Shown one piece after another: positions 25,554 to 38,846 of a stretch of 52,869 bases of DNA (its first letter is position 1; each line of letters begins with the position of its first letter). The notes under the pieces are model-generated. The model made no database searches. It was given only the letters and a program-made list of their open reading frames with translations, and was not told where the DNA came from. The DNA comes from Saccoglossus kowalevskii (lineage: Eukaryota; Hemichordata; Enteropneusta; Harrimaniidae). Location of the stretch: positions 234,088 through 286,956 of the forward strand of contig NW_003107602.1 of assembly GCF_000003605.2 (NCBI RefSeq). Direction: 5' to 3'. A program made the translations under genes and the position numbers.

Positions 25554-25769
25554 TACAGTAAAACATGTATTTTTAGCTAGCATGTTATTTTAGCTAATTT
25601 AGCTAATCTGTTATTTCGTGAATTCAAGATGTCACTAATTAAAATAAAGTATATTCTCACAATGAGATTGTTGGCACTTTAGCTAAATTAAGATTCAGTT
25701 AATTCATGTATGGATTCAAATTCGCTAAAATGGCATGCAGCTATTTAAACGTGTTTTACATTATTAGTA
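25554..25769 (+). mobile_element. MITE with TACTGTAAAACATG ends, copy 1
   Basis: TACAGTAAAACATG at the left and GTGTTTTACA near 25751-25760 are inverted. The interior, with repeated TTTAGCTAA and the segment around TATTCTCACAATGAGATTG, matches the reverse complement of 31414-31608 almost throughout. Non-coding; the open frame at 25706-26041 starts inside it. Confidence 0.78.
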
Positions 25770-27564
25770 ATGCTATTACAGAATTTCCAATATTGGGCAT
25801 GCGCACGTATGTAGCTTCATTTTTATTAGAATTTCTGCTTCTCACAGTGTACAGCGAACCAACAAAAATCACTAAACTTAAAAAAAATCACATTAATCAG
25901 AAAAACATCAATGTACGCGCATCAATGTTGTTGAAAACGCGATGGCAAATCCAAAATACTATTGGAGTACCCCTTCTCCTAGGGAAAAATTATAACATTG
26001 TCATGAAAGAGGCTTATAATGGAGGTCATTTATATGAATGAACTTACCTTGTTAGCTATTTAAACATTGCCATGTACGTCCAATCACCGTCTGTACAAAT
26101 ATATAACATATAACATGTTTTGATGAGTAATTATTCTTACAGATATCGAAAATGAGGAAGAACAGTAAGGAATTAAAAAGAAAATAAAAATAAGTGGGAT
26201 TAAGGAGCTGATTGAAAAAATATATTATTAATGCCAACGTTACGACGTGTTATATTCCTCATCCCTGTGATTGGCCAATGAACCGATATTATAAAACAAC
26301 ATGTCGTGTTTTATCAGTACATTTATTATTTATGACAGTGCCACCATAGATTGAACTGAAGTTAATGTCACCGTTTTTATAGTTGACATTTACGTACGCA
26401 TGCGTACAGATGGCAAACTATCGCTTACACGCGGCTTACAGGGCTTCTTCTCGCAAATACTAGTAACCCAATTACGACTTAAGAATGTCATGAAACGACG
26501 TTGCCAATCCATTCCGCGTGAATGACTGTTTGAAAGTCCAAATACAAAATTTTATCGAAAACCATTTTCTTTTTTGTCTCATAATTTTCAGTTTATAATA
26601 GTCAGCAGAGTAAGGCTTAAAGCTGTTCGGAAATGTCATACTATGTGGTGCCAATATTGTCTCTGTTTGTTTTAATTTACTTTTTTGCAAACAAAAAATG
26701 GTCAGTTTGTTAACCGCCTCGATCCTCAGAATCTAAACACGCTCTTTCAAATTATGCTATATTTCAAATATATTTTCAGAATAAAATAACACAACCACAC
26801 ATAACATTACGGCATGCCTGGTGTTTCTACGGAAATCGCCATATATGGGCAACGCCGGGCCGTGTCATTTGAGTCAGACATACGGAAATTAACGCGCTCA
26901 CACACTGAAGATAATTGAGTAAAATACTGTCATGCCTAATATATCAATTGGCAATTACACGTGACAAAATCTTGAGAGCATGACGAGTACATACTATGTT
27001 TGGCGTTGACATGTGATGTACGGTTCTGAAGATCACAGACCTTTTGAAACACGCAAAGGCAATATTAAATGCGCGAGCTCATTATAATATTTGAATGTAA
27101 ATTTCAACGAATAAGTAGAGCAGAGCATCTAAAGCATTATGTCGTTTAGTGACGTCATTCGTTAATGATACTAATGTAAATATGAAAAAAAAACACGACA
27201 AACGTTTTTAACTACATGTATTAACACTTCAGACAAAGAACTTACATTAGAAAAAACGGTAGATACTATTCATAACCAGATATTTGTGTGTGATAGAAAA
27301 ATATTAGTGAACACACTCACCGTAATATGGACAGTGGGACATTCTGCTTAGGAGGAAGATTCTGTCGAAATTCTGTAGGTAAATAATAATATGTTCTATT
27401 GGAATACCAAGAAATATACACCAATACAAATGTTGGCATCGCTATATCGCTATTATGAGCCAGCACGACAGACCGATACGAAATATATTTGTTCCACATC
27501 GGATCTATAATGAATACTGTACAGACTTGAATAAAATGCGTTCATTCACTATCGGTATCGCGGT
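25770..27564. other. No gene recognised
   Basis: AT-rich sequence. Frames at 25706-26041 and on the minus strand at 26052-26237 are hydrophobic or low in complexity and lack start or splice support. Confidence 0.5.
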
Positions 27565-27660
27565 GGACGTATGTAAACTTTATGTAGGTGAACTCAATGT
27601 ATAGAAATACAGTGTAGGTGAACTCTAGGTAAGATAACCCAACGTAAGAGGACCCAACAT
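27565..27660. repeat. Short minisatellite, GTAGGTGAACTC-type unit
   Basis: About 15-30 bp units with TAGGTGAACTC and a CAATGTATAGAAA variant. The same unit recurs at 28415-28570, so two related tracts bracket the zinc-binding fragment between them. Confidence 0.6.
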
Positions 27661-27898
27661 CATCTTCTCCTGCCAAGAACCATTTATTCGGCCAAAGCCT
27701 CAGCATTAACCCTTGGCAGATTTCACCACGATTTACTGTATGTCGCACGCCCTCAAATACACGATTATAAGATTCACTTCGGCTCATATGCATCACCCAA
27801 TCAGAACTCATGAAAGAAATGACACATTACTTGGTAAAATTAAAATAGCGGAATCAAATCGTGCTGCTAGCCTTTTCTCTGAACGAGCTTATTAACCA

Positions 27899-28191
27899 TC
27901 AAAAGAAAGCACTTAGTGCTGTATCTGAGAGAAATGACGTGTTTGTTGCAACCACGGTGCCGCTAGAGCCTGGGTTGCAACGAAGACTGGATGGGCGATA
28001 TGTTATCAGTTTCGACAGTTTTGTCAGTTTACTAAAACACAGTTTGCAAAAATATTTAGACATTCCATCGTCCTCATTCACTTGCCCACAAATTGTTAAC
28101 GTTAGAATAAAAAATTTTGAAAACGTGTCGACGAATATAGACCGTATGTTCTGGCTCCCAGTGAAACAGCGCAAAGCCTACACGTCGCCAT
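27899..28191 (-). pseudogene. Frameshifted ZAD-like zinc-binding domain fragment
   Basis: On the minus strand an ATG (28191-28189) begins MATCRLC. A second pair, CKLC, follows in another frame about 120 bases on, in the context VNEDDGMSKYFCKLC followed by SKLTKL. C-x2-C, a ~41-residue gap and C-x2-C with a DDG.S..(F)C..C segment is the pattern of ZAD-type (zinc-finger-associated) domains. The 122 bases between the cysteine pairs are one short of a multiple of three, and the frame changes near a T-run at about 28110-28115, so a single-base loss is likely. No zinc fingers follow before the stop at 27899. A retrocopy, dead exon or assembly error are the options. Confidence 0.45.
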
Positions 28192-28414
28192 TGTTTTAAT
28201 TTGTGATGAGCTCTCTGATCTCCACATTTATGATACAGCAACTCTGATTGGCGGCACCAGTTATTTGGCGCGTCCAATCAAATGACTCAATTTAGCTGCA
28301 ATGAAATAAAGCTTTACCTCACACGATCACGCACTGGTTCGTGGGCCGGTTATGAATGGCCGGCTTTAGCGAAACTGTGCGATTCGGACGATGACCCAAC
28401 ATATGAACATTCAA

Positions 28415-28570
28415 AGTAGTGAACTCAACGTATACAAATTCAATGTTGGTAAACTCAACACATGAAAACTCAATGTAGGTGAACTCAACACATGAAAACT
28501 CAATGTAGGTGAACTCAACACATGAAAACTCAACGTAGGTGAACTCAACGTAGGTGAACTCGACACATGA
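28415..28570. repeat. Minisatellite, AACTCAACACATGAAAACTCAATGTAGGTG type
   Basis: About five 29-30 bp units alternate ACTCAACACATG and ACTCAATGTAGG halves. On the minus strand they read as EFTYVEFSCV-like repeats, an artefact of the unit length being close to a multiple of three. Confidence 0.85.
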
Positions 28571-28600
28571 ACTCAGCGTTTCTAAATCGTGGATACAAAT

Positions 28601-28849
28601 AGACCTCAGACGAAAATGGCCGCCAGATATCGTTAAGAGCGAGTGAGCCACGGGACTTGGTCCGCCCCTCAAATAGTGTTTCATTTCTCTCGTCATCGCA
28701 CCCACTGTTTTATCGATCTATGTGTAATCCGATGATGATAATTCGAGCCATGGCTGTCTCGGATGACAGGGGTGAATGGGAAGCAAAACCAAATATCGTG
28801 CCTCTCTCGATCCCGACGAGATCTCGACGGCCATTTGCATTTAAGATCT
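28601..28849. mobile_element. MITE, AGACCT..GATCTCG family, best-preserved copy
   Basis: AGACCTCAGACGAAAATGGC at the left and the inverted right end (AGATCTTAAATGCAAATGGC) give a terminal inverted repeat that extends imperfectly for ~60 bases through GAGCGAG and CACG segments. A TA on both sides fits a target-site duplication. 249 bp, non-coding. Confidence 0.82.
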
Positions 28850-30282
28850 ATTGTGAAATTTGTTACATAATTCGAATTGTACCAAGTAATACGTAAACAC
28901 GTTCGATCGAATAATGAACAGAAAAAAACACCCCGACTTGAGAAGGGAATGGGTCAACGTTAAGAAAAAAAAAAGGAAAACACTTTTCTAGGAACATTGA
29001 CTTCAACTGATATGGATTTCATGGAACGAGGTAAGTGTGTCATTCGTGCAGTACTGCGTTTGGTAATTATCGTTAAATACTACTAAAGTTTCCGAAAAAT
29101 ATTGTTTTCGCATAGCATGTTTTCGAACACATGGCGATCTCTTGAGATAAATCACGATACAAATTCTCGTGAGAATACTGTCACCTGACATGCATTTGGT
29201 GTATAATTATGTCTCGTTCCCGGTAAGTCGTGTAATATTCAATAAAGTTATCTGCCAAATATCTGTATATCACAACAGTACGACAGATAGATATACGCTT
29301 TTAAGCACTGCGAAATCCTGAAAAAGTTGCATTCAGTTGCGACCGGCCTCGAACGAGCCTAAGGTTGATGACGTAGTCTGACTTCACAACATGTGACTCA
29401 GAAGACCGGTAAATTATTGTGCGTGTAGCCCATTCAACATATGTCAAAGTTCATCAAGTACAACAGAATAAAACTAATCCTTACTTCCAAACATTCTTCC
29501 CAAATTTGGCGTATTTCCATTTCTCTGCATTCTTCTAAACTGATTATAATAAATATTGTCTGAAAATAATAACACAGTACCTTACAAACTGGTTTCATTA
29601 AGCAGACATAGCCTTGGTCGCATTATAAGCAATACAGACTATTATGAGTATGAAAGATCTGCATACACATCGTATTCACTTTTAATCTCAATTAGTGCAG
29701 AAAGGTTATAATGAAATATTTGCACATAATTTTGAGCGTCGATGGGATATGTATTCAAATATGTACAGACCATACAAGAAATCGCAGAGGCTGGAGATTT
29801 TGCGGATGTTTATTTGGAGCTTTTCAAAAAAAGACAATAAGGATAACATTTTCATCATTTTTAAATCATTACAATATTTTCACAAAATCCAACGCGCGCT
29901 GCAACGGCTGTGAAATGAGTATTAACTCTGTATTTCTGCAATTATCAGTGATAGGGACAATATTTGAAAGGAATGTTACGACTGAAAATATAGATATTTA
30001 CGCTAAGACGGTATAATTGCAGTTTAATGCATGCATATTAGCACACAGCTATTGAACATAATTTACACATTTTTGAACACAATATTATTTCGCCTAGATT
30101 TGTCATTTGTTTGGATCACCCCTAAAACGACGTCAAACTAAATTTTATTTCCGCGCATCCCGCTAGGTTCACGACAGTTTACACATAATCAATGTACCGT
30201 GTGAATTAAGATTGAGTGTCCGCGTATAAGGGTATTAATCTATTTTAAATGATGATACGTGACCAATCGTAAAGATACCTAC
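28850..30282. other. No supported exon
   Basis: If the signal exon at 30283-30397 belongs to a minus-strand gene, its next exon should lie in this direction. I did not find a transmembrane/tail exon on the minus strand here or further left. Confidence 0.4.
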
Positions 30283-30397
30283 TCAATATGTCCGGGTAAT
30301 CAGTATCTTCATCGTAGTCCCTCCAAGCATTGGCTGTACCATGGAAGAAAACGAGGCAAGCTAACACCACCAGACAAACTTCCTTTGTCAACGCCAT
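30283..30397 (-). CDS. Second signal-peptide exon, related to the one at 8742
   Basis: On the minus strand, ATG at 30397 opens 38 codons plus one base to a donor (TTGA|GTAGGT, phase 1). The peptide starts MALTKEVC, has a hydrophobic core and a good cleavage context (TANA-W), and ends WRDYDEDTDYPDIL. It matches the 8742 exon in layout: signal peptide, W..D, PD followed by IL, lone A before the donor. Its partner tail exon is not found in the window. The frame continues upstream to another Met, but the signal peptide supports this start. It may be an orphan first exon left by a rearrangement. Confidence 0.62.
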
Positions 30398-31413
30398 GTC
30401 ATGCAGGTAGCGGAGAATAGGTCCTCGGTCTTTAAGAACATGGATAAGTGTCATATTATTACAAAATCGACAGATATTGTACCAACATGGTTATTTAATA
30501 TGAATGATTGACTATTATCATATTTCAAAAATTAACGGAAAAAATACTTTTGGAACACCCGGAAGTGTAATGTACATTGTAAACGAAATGATACAGGAGG
30601 GATTTAGACTCAATAGTTAAACTGCGTTAAGCGATCGACTGCCACGCCTTATGACCGTATTCAGAAATACAATAAAAATTCACAATATCAATTATACGAT
30701 CAAATCCCACATGTACAAAACCGCCGCTCGACAAGATAACGCACTAACTAACATGATACAATTCACAATTCATGTCAATTGGCCGAAATACAAGTGTATA
30801 CGTACCTGATACTGGATGTAGTGAGAAGGAGTACGAACTAACTTGTGCGATGACAACTTTTTATAGTAAATTACGTTTTTTGCATTATGGGTTTACGCTT
30901 CTCCTGGGAACGTTGTGAGGCTATTTCAATTAACCTTTATTAGAGCCGTGAGTACAATCAATCGATATACATGTCATTATGGCTTCCGTTATACATCGTC
31001 TCATTTAAATGAAAAAGTTAAATTCACACAAATGCGTATTTATTGTTTTTGTCTACAAGTAATAATTCGAGTTTAATGGAACATCTTCTTTATTTTGTGA
31101 AGTAAATGGGATGAATTATAAACGAGGTGGTAAGGTTATCATGTATTGCTTTACAATGTTTGAACTCATAACGCAACCCAATATTATTGTAAAACTTACT
31201 AACATCAGTTTTGCAGCGAAATATTTCTCTCTTTTTATTGAGGCTTCAGAACCTTGAATATTGAAAAATAAACTCAGAAACAAATAAAGCAACCATAAAT
31301 GTATAAACAGCCTGAGTTATGTCACACAGAAATATTCAGGAATACATACATACATACATACATAAAAAATAAATGCATGTAAATACGCTTAATAAAAATG
31401 GCAAACGAATAAA
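30398..31413. other. Upstream region of the minus-strand signal exon, no gene
   Basis: No coding exon supported. It contains a short (ACAT)n tract at about 31340-31363. Confidence 0.5.
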
Positions 31414-31608
31414 TACTGTAAAACACATTGAAATAGCAACATGCCATTTTTAGATAATTTGACTCAATACATGAATTAACAAAATCTTAATTTAGCTAAA
31501 ATGCCAACAATCTCATTGTGAGAATATACTTTATTCTAAATTGGCGACATTCTGAATTAGCGAAATTACACATTAGCTAAATTAGCTAAAATGACATGTT
31601 TTACAGTA
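31414..31608 (-). mobile_element. MITE with TACTGTAAAACA ends, copy 2 (inverted)
   Basis: Starts TACTGTAAAACACATTG and ends CATGTTTTACAGTA. The whole ~195 bp is the reverse complement of the copy at 25554, including the TTTAGCTAA repeats and TATTCTCACAATGAGATTG. No open frame. Confidence 0.85.
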
Positions 31609-34600
31609 AATAAACGCATCAATGCAGACACAACTAGTAAACAAATAAACGCTTAAACAGTGATCATTCGAGATTAGTGGAACATCGAGTAAACTTTGTG
31701 TGTGTATGTATTGATATAAATATATTTCTTTACAGTTATTAATTTCGTTTTTTTTTTTCTGTGCATTTTCTTTTGCAAATTAAACACCGCATACATATCA
31801 GTAGATTATGCCGCCTTGCATAAATTATAGTTATTTACCAATCACAGAGCACGGACAGATCATAACTGTCACTCTGCAGTGTTTTTGCGGTTTGCTACGA
31901 TTCCTCAAACCCTTTATACTACTAATTACGCGAAGGTGTAAAATCCTGTCACGTGATACAATAGTAATTTCGCAGCAGAATGAGTATCCCATGGGAGCCA
32001 GTTTATTAACTCGGTCAAGGCCTTAACGGCAATATACACCCAACTATTTTGTCTTTAATTTCAAATAGACAGCAATCAAAATCAATAATTAATATCGGAT
32101 ATAAACGCATTGTGGCGCGTGAAACTAATTCTGCCAGTCTTAACTCAAACTACAATCTGCAAAAGCCAGCTATATATAGCTTTTACAAACATCAACTTAG
32201 TGTCCAGGAACATGCATAACAGCAATTTTGTGGCCAAAATAATTTAAAGGGTTTCTGTGACTGTTATGTAACACAATTTAAGGCATGGATATACGCGAAT
32301 TACGCAGTAATATTTGGTCATTGGATTTGCCTTTGCGAAAAATAGCTGCTACCATTTTAGTACATAATTCCTGGATATTGCTAAACAATTAAAAACATTA
32401 TTATGTGATTATATTGAGTTTGAACTCAAACACATAATTGTCGCCATGATTTTGTGCATAAATGCGATTTTAGTCCCGCAGTGTCATATATGTTATCGAT
32501 TCGTCGGTGTACATTGAATAAAGTGATTTTCTTGACTTTCGCCGAATACGTGAAATGTTAGTCACCTAACTATGACCCTACCATATCGTTAAAGCAAAGA
32601 CACTAACAGAGACAGGCGATTGCGGCAAACATCAATGGGAATCGAATTTATGTTCGTTGTGGCGCAGGTTGACGAGACAAATCGCTGTGTCGTCACATTT
32701 CACTTGCTATCGGTGTTGAGGGGACGCCGACCTGTAGCGTCAATGGGTCACGTTCCTATCCTTTGGGAGGAACTACGTCGAGGAATGTTGCAAAGTCGCG
32801 CACCACTCTACTATAGGCTTTGCGCAAGCTGCTGTAGAACGCCGGCGAAAACGGCTAAAGTATAGGAAACTGCACAAACTTTGTTCAGTAGAGTTTCAAC
32901 AACTATGCCAAGGTAGAGTTTTTTTTCAAGAGTTCAGGTCTTTTTTTTCATCGTGGTGGTTGCCAGGTGGTGAAAATGCCCGGATGTCCGCCCTGAGGAT
33001 TACGTCCGCAAGTGTATGCAGCCCGAAGTATCAAATATATTTACAACAAACTGGTTTAGGCAGGAATGTTTTATGTTTGAAAATTTATGAAAAAGGTTTA
33101 CTCTGATTGAGTCACACATCCGGTTTATAAACGGTTTTCGAGGCATCAGAGTTTATCAAATTCACTCCAAGTTTACTATGTCAATAATGTGTTGCGTAGA
33201 CATGGTTTGTTTAGAAAATCGTCCATCGAAAAACGTTATTAATATTTTCATGTAAAATACATGTACGTGTTTGATGCATATATCGTAGAATATACGAACG
33301 TAATCATGCACGCCGAACTTTCGTTATCATATTCGAATCTCAAAAGATGTTACATATCAAAAAGAAAAAGCCGCACCTGCTACAAGTTCACAGTTGCAAT
33401 GGAACACTCGTATGCTACGTATGCTAGAATATAGACACTAAAGTTAATATATAACTGACATAATAATAAATAGATTCTCTAAGGATCATTTTTTTTAAAT
33501 TTTTAATCAGTTTCTGGTAAAATAAGCTTGGGGTATAGTGACCTAGCTCGATATTGTATGCTGACTCATCTACCAAGTTACGGCTATCGCAAAGTAGTCG
33601 AATAATTAGTTTACTGCGTTAACTACCGTACTGAGCAAGTACTTTGGGTTACTGGTACTTAATAGTAACTTAAAACTCATAGCATTATTTTGTTATTTTT
33701 TTTTTTGTGTTTGAAATATTCTTTTTTTAAAATCAGATCCTAATTATCTTCAATTATATAGTCTGTCGAAAGGCATCACACATCATATTTTGATTTAATT
33801 CATGTTTTCAACAATGTGGACAATTACTGGAATCAAGATTACGGTTAATTACACGGAATACTAATGTTTCAATCGATAACTAGTCATACGTCAAGTTGAG
33901 TAACTGAAACGAAGCCGCTAACTGAAAAACCCTTATATAAAGAATATTAAAATATATTTTAGACGTAAAATTAAATACACCGATGATATGGAGTTTACAA
34001 AATACCGGAAGTATTATTACACTTCGCAATTTTACGTACACGGAAGAATTCTTTCATTTAATTACTAGTACTTACACTTGCTCTTGACGTATTGGGTTTT
34101 AATAAAGCTAGAACTGCAATGTGCTTATTACAAGTAATGTAGCGTTTGTATAATCGTATCAGGTACTGAACACCTGAAATGTGATCGACCCGTACATTAC
34201 GTGAGTACGTCACGGTCACATTGTTTTTGTTGCAAGTTTTTCATATTTAATGTTTTACGTAAAAAGAAGATTTTTTTTCAAGAAATCGTATGCAAAATAA
34301 TCTAAAAAGTTGTCATTTTTGAACATTTTCCATGAGATTATTCTATGTATAACTTATACAAACTTTTCAACATTTTTTATAGAAAAATGATATGATGGAA
34401 TGTTTCTGCCATACGAACTAATTGTAGACACGGTAAAGGCATTGTTGTTCAATTTTGGACGCCGTTTTATGGAAAACATAATTTGGCGAACATATATTAT
34501 TTTTCAGAAATTTTAACATTGGATTTTTAATGGTAGCCGGCGAACTACCATTAATGATAGATTAACATTTTGTTGACACTATTTACAAAATTATTTTTAA

Positions 34601-37104
34601 TTTGACACTTCTGCCATGAGTAATGATTTCCTAAAAAGTAAAAGCATCAGAAGATAAACGACATTAGTTGCCATGGGAATGGTAGGTTATATGAAAGTGT
34701 AATAATGTAAACTAAAAAGTGAGAAAACAATATATTTCAATTGCCGTAGGTGTCTAGAACAACACATTGAAGGTTTACATTTGAAAGCTGTCTCTGTGTG
34801 GAATTCGACCTGACTAATAACAATGGGGCTATATAGCGTCACGTTTACGTGAGTCAGTCGTGAGCTCATCTCCCGTGAGTCACCGAGTGTGTGCTCAAAA
34901 ACATCATTCTTGTGAAACGTTTTAACCCTTGCAACGCTGTAACGTTTACCGCCAAAATGTAAAATATTTTGCACATTTTATGTAATTTAAAAAAAAAATA
35001 ATTTCCATGCTAATATTGAACTAAATAGGCATTTTTTTCTGATTGGTTACAATTTATGAGAAATATGAACAAAAATGATACTTCTGTGGATAACTTTCAA
35101 ATATTGTTTTAAATAATTTTATTTGGTATAATATACTAGTAGTTTCTCTCTTGGTATAACACAAATATTTTTCCTCAATGCCTCATTAGGTGAACATGAA
35201 TCCCGGTCCCACACAGGAATAGAAATTTGTGAACGATTTTTGCAACAGTGTATATATTTGTATCTTCTACATTTTAGCGTCACCCAGTTAACAGCGTTAA
35301 AAATAACACTGTGCGTTATACGAGAATCGTAATACTATAAGTAAGATTGTCAACGTATGAAAGATAGTTTGGTTTAATTTACGCTGGTCGTCTGTCCGTC
35401 TCCTTGATTGCCGTACTTAACGATATTATATTGGCTTGACCCGAATAATATACAGGGACATCCTCGGGGCACTATAAACAAAGAAGTGACCGAGTGTGAC
35501 TTGCTGGCTCGAGGGACATCGGTTTCTTTGTTGTCGACAAATTGAAAATTCAAAAGGTAAACAATATAATATTACTGTTAAATCAATATTTCATTTATAT
35601 ATCCCAATGTTTTAGATGTATGTAAGCTAAATAAAAACGACTTATGTGAATGGAATGAGCGGGAGCAGAGTGTATTATGGGAAATTAATCTTGCATACGA
35701 AGGCGAATAGTTTTTTTTAAAAGAAAACTTCAATCGAGTTCATACTGCCCCCTAGTGTTCATACTTTTATTTCGAGGGTTTGAGGGAATTGGCATAGGTC
35801 CGCTGGTGATTGGTGACTCGTGAAAATGGTGGGATCAACCCAATTGATCAGCAGATCAGCTAGAAACTAGCTGGCCATGTTGTTGCTGTTCGAAAAAAAC
35901 AGTGACTTCAATGGATAAAATAGTTGTTTATTTCAAATAACGCAACTTCGTGTATGTGTTGTGTTTGTGTTGATCGAATCCCGGCGAGTTTACACACGAT
36001 CGTACAATAGTACAAACTATCTGACACTCAAAGCTACACTACTACGGAAAGTTTGTAATAATGTTTTGAGGAAGTTGTTCGTAAAATGCATGACAATGGC
36101 CATTGATTTATCAAATCATCGACCTATGGTACCATTAAATGGTATTCTGATGTGTGTTATAGGGATGTTTTTTGAGAAACTTATTATTTTTCCCCCCAAA
36201 AAAATCGCTGCTTTTAAAACAATTCTAAAGAACATAGTGATTTTTAAAATAATTCAGGACAACAAAAAATACCCCATCGTCATTGGTATCTGATTTAACA
36301 TACTATTGTGCTAGAGACCCTATGGTAAAAGCGTTATAATACTGCCAAAATGACAACCATCATTTTCTCGAAAATTAGCCTGGTGACACCCCCCTCCCCG
36401 ATTAATTATTACCTTGGAGAACAATTGCAAAATAATTTATTTTTTTGGAAGAATAAAATTACAAATAAATAAATAAAGTCAATGAAACACGTTATAGTTC
36501 AACGGACAACATTTTTCCGGATGGAGTGAAATTGGGTGCACTCACATTCAACGCAACACGAAGACATCATTACTCAACATCACACTTTTAACCCCTTTAT
36601 TTACTTCCATTGACTTAGTTTGTAATTGCATGTTAATAAAAGTTAGCTTACTGCTCATAACACCCTAGCGATCTCATCACAGCGTTCAATGGCGTAATTA
36701 AATTTAATTTGGCATCAGTTTCTACCTTGATCGTGACCACATTTACACTGCCCCAAACGCCGTGTACGTAAACTAATGGCCCCATAAACGAGTCACAGCT
36801 GGTTGTTATTGATAATAATTGGTGTGTAACCATGACAGGACAACATGTTTTCTTTTTTATTCCATGAGAATAAAAATACCCTATTTTTAAACAGTGGCGT
36901 TTGTAGAATATTGGGCACGATTGTTTCGGTAATATTACGTAATTTGCTGAGTTCCAGCATAAAGAGTTTGTACAGAGTACGCTGCCCCCAAGGGTCAATT
37001 GTCATTCTCTTGGTCCAGTAACGACATTAGTTACAGGTACGCGTTTTTTCCAGGCAGACAATGTCCAGTTTATCGGCTTAAATCTCGCTATCCGTATTCG
37101 CAGT
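31609..37104. other. Intergenic, no gene recognised
   Basis: The frame at 32620-32865 is in a locally GC-richer patch but has no family pattern or splice support. A short repeat at 36321-36388 shares both of its parts with 41322-42395. The part close to 37105 is the presumed promoter of the sushi-EGF gene; no clear TATA box was seen. Confidence 0.45.
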
Positions 37105-37171
37105 ATGAGTTCAATAGTTATCTGGATACGTGTCGCTGTGCTGCTGTTAGCATGCAAGTCGGTGTCCTCAG
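37105..37171 (+). CDS. Signal-peptide exon of the sushi-EGF protein
   Basis: ATG at 37105 opens 22 codons plus one base ending at TCAG|GTAAGC, phase 1. The peptide (MSSIVIWIRVAVLLLACKSV, then SS) is a textbook short signal peptide with a hydrophobic core at residues 4-16. Its phase matches the first sushi exon at 43195, where joining gives a Glu-Cys start to the domain. The 6 kb between holds no competing exon that I can support. The match of phase, strand and function makes this the likely first coding exon of the downstream gene. Confidence 0.72.
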
Positions 37172-38846
37172 GTAAGCCAGTGAAATTGATCTTTCCTATA
37201 ATTAGAAATAAAAATTGTATGCTGTACGCCGAAATAGTTCGATTCAAAATGAACTTTGTGGTACATGTCACCTGAATATTAGCCATAATGCAACTATTGA
37301 TGCAATCTACAACGGGACGCATTTTTATTGGAAATATCTCGGGCAGTAGCGAAGAGCACCCGTTATGAAATTGTTATCATAATGTGTGTATATCCGAGTG
37401 GTATGTAGTGGTACTGGGTCTGACAGGGTGTGCATAGCTTGGACACTTGAACATTGCGCTGGTCGTTTGAATGGATGGCCCTGTTTGGAGGTCAAATTGG
37501 GCTTACGTTGCGTTGTTAGAACAAATTGTTGTAAAACCAGAGCGTGGTTAACGTTAGTTTGGAGTTTGTGGATGCTAAAAGTTAGGGAAATTTGACGGGA
37601 TAGTCAAATTGGCTAGGTATACATAGTATTCTGAGTCGGTCGACTCCGTATCTACGTCATACAAATAGATAATTTGGATGAATATTTATCTACACTTTTG
37701 TTTCGGTGGGCAATAAAAAGGGCGTATGTAACTTCTGAAAAAGTATATTGTTTTATTTTAATGTTAGTTCAAACAATTAGTTACACACTGCGCTTAAACG
37801 CATGATTGACATATAGTCTTAGTTATATTAGTCTCGACTCCCTTAAGACACCCATTGTGAGTCGACATTGTGTTCGGCGGTGCGTGCAGAGATATACATA
37901 TACTGAAGTGTTACGTCACAGTTGACTACATCACAATACACATCACATATTTTCTACATCCGTGTTGTGCATACAATATCGTTCACTGTCGCGCAATTCA
38001 GACCCATTTTTAACTGAGACTGAAAAGTTGTACATGTCTGACTCAAATGTAATAGTCGGCACTGTACTTCTCAGGCTCCTTCAATGATCAGCTCGCTGAT
38101 GAAGAAAACTGATGACCGATATGTGCAAGACAGCTTTTTTTAGAACACTGCCCGTGAGGGTTATTTTTATTCCGAAAGTCACGGAAAAGTCGTATAATTA
38201 AATTATTTTGGGTGCGACGTTTTCTGTCACGAGTCAATACAGTCAGGATGGGGGGGGGGGTTCTTTGTTGAAGATTGAAAGAAAGACCTCAAGAGTACTC
38301 TTTGGCGATATATCAGGAGTCATTTGACACTAGGAAGTTACATTTCTAGCTGTACATCCCCAACGTTCTATGCTTTAGGTCACGTACCGAGGTCATGACG
38401 CTATTGAAGGGCGTTCACATATATCGAAGTGTGTCTCATTTCTTCGGGTATTGTCGATTAAATTCGAGAATTTGTCGTGGGCAAACATCACTCTAGGTAG
38501 GCGGGTTACTTGATTTTAGTGATTATCGCTACATATGGAATGATGTTTCTGTTTCCATTCAATGGAGTATTCAATGAGCATTTTGCTGTAATTTTCAAGT
38601 TGATTGTCGGCGATGTATGGCTTGTCCAAAATTGTAACGCCCTCTAGCGACGAAACATGGTGTAGATGGGTAACAGAAATCGTCATTCAAAAATGTATAG
38701 TCTTACGTCATTTAACACAGGTTTTACTAGATAACCTTAATAGTTGATTCTGATTCTGTATCTCGGTGTCGTCATATATTAATATAATTGTTAACAATTA
38801 TTAACTGTAACTGAGCAGCCGAGACGAATAACTGTTATATCGGGAA

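Noticed and set aside
25706-26041. 111-residue plus-strand frame
   Set aside because: Starts inside a MITE, with no family pattern or splice support.
27861-28199. 112-residue plus-strand frame
   Set aside because: Antisense of the ZAD-like fragment, which has the meaningful cysteine pattern on the other strand.
28319-28705. Minus-strand frame with EFTYVEFSCV repeats
   Set aside because: Translation of the minisatellite at 28415-28570, not a protein.
28992-29030. 39-bp candidate microexon (TTTCTAG to GAACGAG|GTAAGT, phase 1-1)
   Set aside because: Good splice strings and an open frame, but it lies beyond both tail exons on the plus strand with no partner exon.
32620-32865. 81-residue frame in a GC-richer patch
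   Set aside because: No recognisable domain, start context or splice sites; could be a decayed element.
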